DNA of 6,655 nucleotides from contig DATMBH010000138.1 of NCBI GenBank assembly GCA_035559335.1, positions 1 through 6,655 of the forward strand, in the 5' to 3' direction. The DNA comes from DASXPG01 sp035559335. Lineage in GTDB: Bacteria; Gemmatimonadota; Gemmatimonadetes; Gemmatimonadales; JACORV01. The notes beneath the pieces were generated by a model. It was given only the letters and a program-made list of their open reading frames with translations. It searched no databases and was not told the DNA's origin. A program made the translations under genes and the position numbers. Shown here piece after piece: positions 1 to 4,923 of the stretch; position 1 is the stretch's first letter, and each line of letters begins with the position of its first letter.

Positions 1-416
1 TTAAGGACGTGGACCTGCCGGTGGAGATGAAGCGCGCCATGGCCCGCCAGGCCGAGGCCGAACGGGAGCGCCGGGCCAAGGTGATCAACGCCGAAGGCGA
101 GCTGCAGGCTTCGCGCGCGCTGGCGGAGGCGGCACACGTCATCGGAATGGAGCCGGCCGCGATCCAGCTGCGCTACTTGCAGACCGTGAGCGAGATCGCA
201 TCGGAGAAGAACTCGACCACGATCTTTCCGTTGCCGATCGACCTGCTCAAGCCGTTCATTAACCTGGCCGCTTCACACACGGCGCCGGCGGCCGGGCAGC
301 CCGCGCCGCAGCTCGAGACCACCGGACCGCGCCCGGCGCTGGGAAGCGCCAGCCCCGCGCCTGGTACCGCGGCGCTCGCGCCCGGGCGTGAGCCCGCGCC
401 GGACCCGCGCGACTGA
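1..416 (+). CDS. Slipin (stomatin/SPFH-family protein), 3' part only
   Basis: This is the C-terminal part of a slipin, a membrane-anchored SPFH (stomatin/prohibitin/flotillin/HflK-C) protein that oligomerises and is thought to organise membrane domains or regulate membrane proteases. The reading frame is open to the window edge (first full codon at base 3), so the N-terminal membrane segment and most of the SPFH domain lie outside. Visible motifs are KDVDLP followed by MKRAMARQAEAERERRAK, the charged coiled-coil helix typical of the family, then EGELQAS, LRYLQTVSEIASEKNST and FPLPIDLLKPF, the usual slipin ending. About 50 further residues form an Ala/Pro-rich, probably disordered tail that most slipins lack. 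The GTG at base 9 is only an internal codon. Slipins often neighbour an NfeD protein. None is visible here, and the next gene begins 6 bases downstream, so the two are probably cotranscribed. Confidence 0.9.
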   Translation, partial: KDVDLPVEMKRAMARQAEAERERRAKVINAEGELQASRALAEAAHVIGMEPAAIQLRYLQTVSEIASEKNSTTIFPLPIDLLKPFINLAASHTAPAAGQPAPQLETTGPRPALGSASPAPGTAALAPGREPAPDPRD

Positions 417-422
417 CGCCGG

Positions 423-1292
423 ATGCCTGACGTTCCCGCCCGCACGATCGACCGCGAGGCGCTGGAGCGGATTCTCCAGCGCGCCGCCGAACTGCAGGCG
501 GCCGAAATAGACACCAGCGAGGGCTTGACGGAGCAGGAGCTGCTCAAGCTGGGCGCCGAGGTGGGGATTGACGGGCGGTTCCTGCGTCAGGCCATGTACG
601 AGGAACGCGCCGGCGCGGCAACGTCAGAGCGGGGGGCCCTGGCCAGGTGGTTCGGCCCCGGTCACGTCGTGGCCTCACGCGTGGTGCCGGGCGACAGGTC
701 GCAGGTCGAGCAGGCGATCGAGCAGTGGATGTCCGATTCCGAGGCGCTGGCGGTGAAGCGCCGCATGCCGGACCGCACGCTGTGGGAGCGCCAGCGCGGG
801 TTCCTGGCGGAGATGAAGCGCGGTTTTGGTGTGGGCGGCCGTGAGTACCGGCTGGCCCGGGCCCAGGAGATCTCGGTCGCCGTCACTCAGCTGGAGCCCG
901 GTTACTGCCACGTCGAACTGAGCGCCGACATCACGAATTCGCGCCGGGGCGTGGCCGCGGGCAGCGTGACCATGGCCTCGGCGGGCGCCGTCGGCGCGAT
1001 GGTGGCGAGCGCGGTCGCGGCGCCGCTGTTCGTACCGGTGGTTATCATTACAATGTGCGGCGCCGGAGCGATAGGCATCTCCCGCGCGCACACCGGCACC
1101 GCCGAACGCACCCTGCTGGCCCTGGAGCAGGTGCTGGACCGACTGGAGCGCGGGGAGGCAAAGCCGAAGCACCAGCTCACGCCCCCCTCGCCGCTGTTCG
1201 CCCTCGGAAAGCTGGCGGACGAAGTGCGCAAAGCGATCGCCGATGGAATGCAGTCCGGCCGCCGTCCGCGGCACAGGTTGCCTGGGCCCTGA
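423..1292 (+). CDS. Uncharacterised protein with helical N-terminal domain and membrane hairpin
   Basis: I do not know a function for this 289-residue protein. Residues 8-63 form a helical module (IDREALERILQRAAELQA ... GLTEQELLKLGAEVGI ... FLRQAMYEER). From memory this module recurs at the N-terminus of several uncharacterised Gemmatimonadota proteins. Residues 65-175 are mixed and soluble-looking. Residues 177-221 are Gly/Ala/Val-rich and hydrophobic, long enough for two membrane helices in a hairpin. Residues 226-245 (ERTLLALEQVLDRLERG) look like a short coiled coil, followed by a basic tail. There is no signal peptide. The ATG at 423 lies 6 bases after the slipin stop with no clear Shine-Dalgarno sequence, which suggests cotranscription and coupled translation. 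A role at the membrane with the slipin is inference from position only. Confidence 0.75.
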   Translation: MPDVPARTIDREALERILQRAAELQAAEIDTSEGLTEQELLKLGAEVGIDGRFLRQAMYEERAGAATSERGALARWFGPGHVVASRVVPGDRSQVEQAIEQWMSDSEALAVKRRMPDRTLWERQRGFLAEMKRGFGVGGREYRLARAQEISVAVTQLEPGYCHVELSADITNSRRGVAAGSVTMASAGAVGAMVASAVAAPLFVPVVIITMCGAGAIGISRAHTGTAERTLLALEQVLDRLERGEAKPKHQLTPPSPLFALGKLADEVRKAIADGMQSGRRPRHRLPGP

Positions 1293-1307
1293 GACCCCGG
1301 ACCGACT

Positions 1308-1344
1308 GGCTTGCCTGTCCCCTTGTTCCTTAACCTGTAACCAC
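1308..1344. repeat. Degenerate 7-base tandem repeat between genes
   Basis: Within the 69-base gap between the hairpin protein and the dehydrogenase lies a run of loosely similar 7-base units: CTGTCCC (1315-1321), CTTGTTC (1322-1328), CTTAACC (1329-1335) and TGTAACC (1336-1342). On the other strand they read as AAGG/ACAAGG-like units. It resembles the short heptameric repeats dispersed between genes in some bacteria, but the match between units is weak. No convincing promoter or terminator was found in the gap. Confidence 0.3.
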
Positions 1345-1361
1345 GAGATCCTGAGCAACTG

Positions 1362-2249
1362 ATGACCGATATCTCAACCGTCGGAGTCCTGGGCTGCGGT
1401 CTGATGGGCAGCGGCATCGCTCAGACCGCAGCCCAGGCTGGCTTCACCACCATGGTCCGCGAGGTCAGCGAGGCGCTGATCGAGAAGGGCCGGGCCGCCA
1501 TAACCGGCCAGCTCAACAAGCTGGTCGAGAAAGGCAAGCTGGATGCCGCGTCCCGGGACGCGATTCTCGGCCGCATGCGGTTCACCACGAAGGTGGCCGA
1601 CCTCGCCAACTGCGACATCGTGATCGAGGCCGTGACCGAGGACCTGGAACTGAAGAACAGCCTGTGGCGGGAACTCGATGACTTGTGTCCCGCGCACACC
1701 ATCTTCGCGTCGAATACCAGCTCGCTCACCATCGCCGCGATGGCCGCCGCCACCAAGCGCGCCGACCGGTTCGTCGGCCTGCACTTCTTCAATCCCGTCC
1801 CGGTGATGAAGCTGGTGGAAGTGGTGCGCACGGTGCAGACCTCGCAGGACACCTTCGACCGCGCCCTGGCTTTCGGCAGGAAGCTCGGCAAAGAAACCAT
1901 TGCCGCGAAGGACATTAGCGGCTTCGTGGTGAACCTCCTGCTGGTGCCCTACCTGCTCGACGCGATCCGCCAGCTGGAACGCGGCGTGGCCAGCGTGACC
2001 GACATCGACAAGGCCATGCAGCTGGGATGCGGCTACCCGATGGGCCCGTTCACGCTGCTGGACTTCGTGGGTCTCGACACGACCTACAAGATCGCGGAGA
2101 TCATGTTCACCGAGTACCGCGAGCAGCGTTATGCGCCTCCGCCGCTGCTCAAGCGCATGGTGCTGGCCGGGTATTACGGGAAGAAGTCCGGCCGGGGGTT
2201 CTACGATCACTCACAGAACCCGCCCGTGCCGGCAAACTTGGGGATCTGA
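1362..2249 (+). CDS. 3-hydroxybutyryl-CoA dehydrogenase
   Basis: This cytoplasmic NAD(P)-dependent enzyme interconverts 3-hydroxyacyl-CoA and acetoacetyl-CoA-type 3-ketoacyl-CoA, in beta-oxidation, butyrate metabolism or polyhydroxybutyrate turnover. The 295 residues match the usual single-function length (Hbd/PaaH type). The N-terminal Rossmann domain begins with G11-x-G13-x-x-G16. By spacing against the known short-chain hydroxyacyl-CoA dehydrogenases, the catalytic residues are present: S120 in SNTSS, H141 in GLHFFNPVPVMKLVE, E153, and N191 in SGFVVN. The C-terminal 3HCDH domain has GCGYPMGPF and ends with YYGKKSGRGFYDH. The ATG at 1362 gives an N-terminus starting just before the first beta strand, as expected. 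There is no hydratase or thiolase nearby, so the exact pathway cannot be told. It is probably cotranscribed with the DUF2231 gene that follows directly. Confidence 0.96.
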   Translation: MTDISTVGVLGCGLMGSGIAQTAAQAGFTTMVREVSEALIEKGRAAITGQLNKLVEKGKLDAASRDAILGRMRFTTKVADLANCDIVIEAVTEDLELKNSLWRELDDLCPAHTIFASNTSSLTIAAMAAATKRADRFVGLHFFNPVPVMKLVEVVRTVQTSQDTFDRALAFGRKLGKETIAAKDISGFVVNLLLVPYLLDAIRQLERGVASVTDIDKAMQLGCGYPMGPFTLLDFVGLDTTYKIAEIMFTEYREQRYAPPPLLKRMVLAGYYGKKSGRGFYDHSQNPPVPANLGI

Positions 2250-2804
2250 GTGTTCGGCTACGACATGGCGCGGCTCCACGCCGCGGTCAACGACATCCCC
2301 GCCGCGCTGCTGCTGGCCTCGGTGCTGTTCGACTTGTTGGGCGCCATAAACAAGCGCGACGCGCTCAAGGCCGCCGGGTTCTGGTGTCTGGTGGTGGGCG
2401 TGCTGGGCGCCGGCGCTGCCGTCGCGACCGGCCTGATCACCGAGGGCCGGATCGACCACACCGACCGCGCCCACGCGGCGATGGAGACTCACGAACTGCT
2501 CTCGGTGATCGTCACGGTGCTGTTCGCCCTATTGCTGGGCTGGCGCCTGATCCGCCGCGGGATGTGGGGCGAGAAGGAAACGCCAGTCGCGCTGACCGCC
2601 GGTGTCATCGGCGTAGCCCTGCTGGTCATAACGGCGCGGCTCGGCGGTACGCTCGTCTTCGACCACGGCCTGGGCGTCCCCACCTCTACGCTGCGCGGGA
2701 TCGTGGAGGAAAGAGGCGGCGGCACGTTTGTTCCCGACAGCGCCGCCGCCGCCGACACTTCGAAATCGCACCGTCACGCCGACGGTACCTCGCACGAGCA
2801 CTAG
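2250..2804 (+). CDS. DUF2231-family four-helix membrane protein
   Basis: This 184-residue integral membrane protein matches the DUF2231 pattern. Four hydrophobic helices lie at about residues 13-32, 40-64, 81-102 and 111-132, with conserved-looking histidines at H10 (LHAAVNDIPAALL), H70, H75 and H81 (ETHELLSVI), and the LGGTLVFDHGLGV motif after helix 4. Such histidines could bind haem or metal, but no function is established for the family. The last 14 residues contain five His (SHRH ... SHEH), a possible metal-binding tail. The GTG at 2250 directly follows the dehydrogenase TGA, with GGGG at 2240-2243 six bases upstream as a weak ribosome site. An ATG at 2265 is an alternative start that would lose five residues. 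Coupled translation with the dehydrogenase is likely, though no metabolic link is evident. Confidence 0.85.
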   Translation: MFGYDMARLHAAVNDIPAALLLASVLFDLLGAINKRDALKAAGFWCLVVGVLGAGAAVATGLITEGRIDHTDRAHAAMETHELLSVIVTVLFALLLGWRLIRRGMWGEKETPVALTAGVIGVALLVITARLGGTLVFDHGLGVPTSTLRGIVEERGGGTFVPDSAAAADTSKSHRHADGTSHEH

Positions 2805-3312
2805 CAGGTTCCTCCATGCGCACGCCCTCGCGCTGGCCCTCGTGGCCGGCGCTGCGGCGTGCGCCTCGCTGGGCGGCGTGCGCCCGCGGTTCACTCCGCT
2901 GCCTGGTTCAGTGCGAGCTGAGTCGCGCTACCCAGCCGATGTGACCATAGGTCGGCTCGATTCGGCGCTGCGGGAGCGCGGCCTAACCGTGGCCGCCATG
3001 TCCGCGGTGGAGGGCTACCTCGAGACAACCTGGTTCGACGCCAACACGAGAAGAGTGGGCGAGGGACCATTGGGCCGCTACACCACTGTGGTGCGGATCC
3101 GGTTCTGGGCCGATCCCGAGATGGGTCGAACCCGGCTGTTGGCCGAATGCGTCAGACGGATCGCCTACGACCCCAGCCTGCCTGAGCGCGACCTAGAGCG
3201 CATGGTCCCCGAGGGACATCCGGGCCGGCTGCTGCTGGATTCACTAGTGGCATTGGTCGCTCCGCCGCCCGACACCACGGCTTTGCGGCGCGGCGCGGGA
3301 CCTCCTCGCTGA
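2728..3312 (+). CDS. Putative lipoprotein, start disrupted or non-standard
   Basis: This is an uncharacterised small envelope protein. The hydrophobic stretch ALALALVAGAAAC followed by ASLGG is a lipoprotein signal with lipobox A-A-A-C, the Cys encoded at 2860-2862. The mature part has ADVTIGRLDSALRERGL, then EGYLETTWFD, TTVVRIRFWADPE and LLAECVRRIAYD, ending near MVPEGHPGRLLLDSLVALV. That alpha/beta layout is loosely like BamC-type or other small outer-membrane lipoproteins (weak inference). The start is the problem. In this frame the only usual codons near the signal are TTG 2728, which overlaps the previous gene by 77 bases and adds a Pro/Thr/Arg-rich leader of about 30 residues, and GTG 2842, which truncates the signal. 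An ATG at 2816 with AGG seven bases upstream is in another frame, and a one-base shift would give a normal signal peptide. The coordinates give the intact open frame. Confidence 0.65.
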   Translation: MFPTAPPPPTLRNRTVTPTVPRTSTSRFLHAHALALALVAGAAACASLGGVRPRFTPLPGSVRAESRYPADVTIGRLDSALRERGLTVAAMSAVEGYLETTWFDANTRRVGEGPLGRYTTVVRIRFWADPEMGRTRLLAECVRRIAYDPSLPERDLERMVPEGHPGRLLLDSLVALVAPPPDTTALRRGAGPPR

Positions 3313-3334
3313 GCCGGCGCCCTAGACGGCCGGC
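3313..3334. terminator. Possible bidirectional hairpin between convergent genes
   Basis: The 6-base sequence GCCGGC occurs at 3313-3318 and again at 3329-3334. It can form a 6-bp GC stem with a 10-base loop, starting right after the lipoprotein stop and overlapping the end of the convergent 118-residue gene. There is no T-rich tract on either side, so it is at best a weak terminator. GCCGGC is self-complementary and common in such GC-rich DNA. Confidence 0.25.
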
Positions 3335-3678
3335 GTGAGCAGTCGGAGCTGCTCCGCAGCGACAGGAGTGAACAGCAGCAGGGCCCGGAATGCATCGCGG
3401 TGTGCCGCGGCCGATGGCTCGCGCGATGCATACTGCTCCGCGACGAGATCCCGCCATCGTAGCAGCTCCCGCCTCAGGGCGCGACGCGACTGCACCTCAA
3501 TGGTGAGATCGGTTAGCCGCAGCACGCGCTCATAGCTGCCGCGCAACCGGGTGCGATCTTCCGGCGACAGCAGTTTGCCCGCCCGGTTCATCTCGTTGGC
3601 GATCATCAGGATCTGCTGGTCAAGCGGGAACTGCGCCCATCGCTCCGGCGAGAGCGACCCATGCTGGCCCTGGGTCAT
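3322..3678 (-). CDS. Uncharacterised all-helical 118-residue protein
   Basis: No function is recognised. The protein is predicted almost entirely helical and is charged and soluble, with no signal peptide or membrane segment. Features are SPERWAQFPLDQQILMIANEMNRA (residues 10-33), SYERVLRLTDLTIEVQ (48-63), ALRRELLRWRDLVAEQY (67-83) and a hydrophobic C-terminal helix (RALLLFTP). The N-terminal LSPE..A.F...Q..MIANE.NRA and the RELLRWR signature look like a conserved family that I half-recall from other bacteria but cannot name. A HEPN-like helical bundle is possible but unsupported by a catalytic motif. The ATG at 3678 overlaps the DUF5674 stop as ATGA, with GGTGAG five bases upstream (3689-3684), so translation is coupled. 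It is the last gene of the three-gene minus-strand unit, and the tight coupling suggests a partner of the DUF5674 protein. Confidence 0.75.
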   Translation of the reverse strand: MTQGQHGSLSPERWAQFPLDQQILMIANEMNRAGKLLSPEDRTRLRGSYERVLRLTDLTIEVQSRRALRRELLRWRDLVAEQYASREPSAAAHRDAFRALLLFTPVAAEQLRLLTPAV

Positions 3679-4043
3679 AGCGGCTCACCCTTTCCCACCA
3701 AGGCGAACGTCACGTCGCGCACCGCCTGCCTCACCGCCGGATCGGCGATCTCCATCGTCGGATTGCCGGCGGCCGGCCTGATGTTGATCAGCGCCGTAAA
3801 CTCGATGCACGCATCCGGCCCTCGTCCGGGATAGTAGTTGGCACCCCACAGGTCTTCCTGCCTCGAACCCGACTGGAGCAGCAACTCCTCGGCGTCCGCC
3901 TGCAACTCGCCTCCCACGGCCACGACCTGACGGCGGATGTCCACGACGAGCTTCACCATGTCCTTGAAGTACAGGGCGGCGAGCCGCGCCAGCTCGGCGC
4001 GGTCCAGCGAGGATTCTGCGATTACGATGGCCGGTCCGCTCAG
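3675..4043 (-). CDS. DUF5674 family protein with probable CTG start
   Basis: This cytoplasmic protein of about 122 residues has the DUF5674 pattern, which has no assigned function. Signature segments are LARLAALYFKDMVKLVVDI (residues 18-36), VAVGGELQADAEELLL with the GGELHAD-like motif (residues 44-50), GSRQEDLWGANYYP (59-72), IEFTALINIRPAAGNP (80-95), and the ending IADPAVRQAVRDVTFALV. Conserved acidic and His/Asn positions hint at a small enzyme or ligand-binding fold (inference). The family usually begins with a few residues before the IVIAE-type first strand. Here no ATG, GTG or TTG lies at that point. CTG at 4043-4041 fits: it overlaps the upstream TGA as CTGA and has GGAGG ten bases before it (4058-4054). 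The nearest ordinary starts are ATG 4202, far inside the upstream gene, and ATG 3959, which removes the first helix. It ends in an ATGA overlap with the next gene. Confidence 0.82.
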   Translation of the reverse strand: MSGPAIVIAESSLDRAELARLAALYFKDMVKLVVDIRRQVVAVGGELQADAEELLLQSGSRQEDLWGANYYPGRGPDACIEFTALINIRPAAGNPTMEIADPAVRQAVRDVTFALVGKGEPL

Positions 4044-4855
4044 CGCGCCGGCGCCTCCAGGAAGCTCTTCACCCAGGATTCGAACTTCGCAAGATCTATG
4101 ACCGCGTCCTTGCAGGGACCTGCGGGCAGGCTCATCGTCAGGCCGAGCACCGGGAGCTTGCCGGCGACATCGTGGAGGCCGGTCACCATGTCGCGCTCGC
4201 ACGCCACCGCGACCACCGCCCGCGGCCGCCGCTCGCGGATCGCGCGCCGGGCCAGCTGGCCGCGCGTGGCCACGAACACCGGCACCTCGTAGCGACCAGC
4301 GATCTCGAGCACTCCGTCCAGCGTTACCTTGGACAGGCAGCGCGGGATCAGCACCAGCAACTCTCCCTTTCTCACCTTCCAGCGCCGCCGCTCCGCCAGC
4401 GCGTTGTAGATGTCAATCGCCGCGTGCTCGACCCAGTCGCGCTTGCCGAACCGGCGCGCCACGTGGCTGGTTGCGCTCATGAGCTTGAGGAACAGACCCC
4501 GCTCACCCAACCACTCGGGCAACACTAGCGCCGGCCCGTAGTAAGAACCCAGCAACAGCGCAAACCAGGTAAAGGACAGCGCAGTGACGGAGGCGAGCAT
4601 CAGCAGCAGTGCGATCGACAGCGGCTCCCACACCGTGTTGAGCCGCGGCGCCAGCAGGAACCACAGCACGTAGCCCAGGCCGTTCAGCGCCGCCAAAGTC
4701 AATGCGGCGTAGCGGAAGAACAGACTCGCGGGCGCCGCGAAGTCGCCACGGTTGGGGAGCGGCTTGCCGTTCCACTCGTCCCACTCGTGTCCGAGGCGGC
4801 GATCCACCTCGATGTGGATCAGCTCAGCCTTCTGCGATCGCACGGGCGCTGCCAT
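4040..4855 (-). CDS. DUF116-like membrane protein
   Basis: This 271-residue protein has two N-terminal membrane helices (about residues 47-69 and 79-104), then a basic linker (HVARRFGKRDW), then a cytoplasmic domain from about residue 163 that matches DUF116: LLVLIPRCLSK, EVPVFVATRG, RPRAVVAVACERDMVTGL, LPVLGLTMSLPAGPCKDAVIDL. Cysteines are at 173, 219 and 248. DUF116 has no proven function; in Firmicutes it often sits near fmt and rsmB, which are not seen here. As I recall the family, a Cys-rich stretch normally follows PRCL, and it is missing here (see findings). The ATG at 4855 is chosen because the residues before it, to 4954, look non-coding and overlap the divergent promoter region. No ribosome site precedes it, consistent with a leaderless message. 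It heads a three-gene unit and its stop overlaps the DUF5674 start. Confidence 0.85.
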   Translation of the reverse strand: MAAPVRSQKAELIHIEVDRRLGHEWDEWNGKPLPNRGDFAAPASLFFRYAALTLAALNGLGYVLWFLLAPRLNTVWEPLSIALLLMLASVTALSFTWFALLLGSYYGPALVLPEWLGERGLFLKLMSATSHVARRFGKRDWVEHAAIDIYNALAERRRWKVRKGELLVLIPRCLSKVTLDGVLEIAGRYEVPVFVATRGQLARRAIRERRPRAVVAVACERDMVTGLHDVAGKLPVLGLTMSLPAGPCKDAVIDLAKFESWVKSFLEAPAR

Positions 4856-4864
4856 GAATGGCTG

Positions 4865-4893
4865 AGAATCACCGCCCGGGACCCCACTGTCAA
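4865..4893 (-). promoter_or_regulatory. Sigma70-type promoter candidate for the DUF116 unit
   Basis: On the minus strand a perfect TTGACA (4893-4888) is followed after exactly 17 bases by GATTCT (4870-4865), which keeps the key A and final T of a -10 box. The ATG of the DUF116 gene comes only 9 bases later, so transcription would start within a few bases of the ATG and give a nearly leaderless message. This agrees with the lack of a Shine-Dalgarno sequence there. It lies in the 68-base gap between divergent starts. Confidence 0.45.
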
Positions 4894-4923
4894 GCTCGGA
4901 GATGCCCCCGTTACCTTGACCGG

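Noticed and set aside
1311..1340. TTGCCT followed by CTGTAA/TAACCT as a promoter for the 3-hydroxybutyryl-CoA dehydrogenase
   Set aside because: The boxes match poorly at any acceptable spacing, and the sequence is better explained as a degenerate 7-base repeat.
675..1358. Minus-strand open frame opposite the hairpin protein
   Set aside because: Arg/His/Gln-rich composition, no motifs, no ribosome site, and fully antisense to a better-supported gene.
1374..2210. Long open frame on the minus strand opposite the dehydrogenase
   Set aside because: It is antisense to a strongly conserved enzyme. Its His/Gly/Leu-rich composition is typical of a mirror frame in high-GC DNA, and it shows no recognisable domain.
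2027..2944. Plus-strand open frame of 305 codons spanning three genes
   Set aside because: Arg/Pro/Gly-rich, and overlaps three supported genes in another frame. Only its internal ATG at 2816 is of interest, as the likely original lipoprotein start.
3322..4043. DUF5674 plus helical protein as a toxin-antitoxin pair
   Set aside because: The small size and overlap fit, but no toxin catalytic motif (for example the HEPN R-x4-6-H) or DNA-binding antitoxin domain can be seen.
4912..4917. TACCTT as a -10 box for the FAD-linked dehydrogenase
   Set aside because: There is no plausible -35 at proper spacing on the plus strand, and it lies too close to the GTG start unless the message is leaderless.
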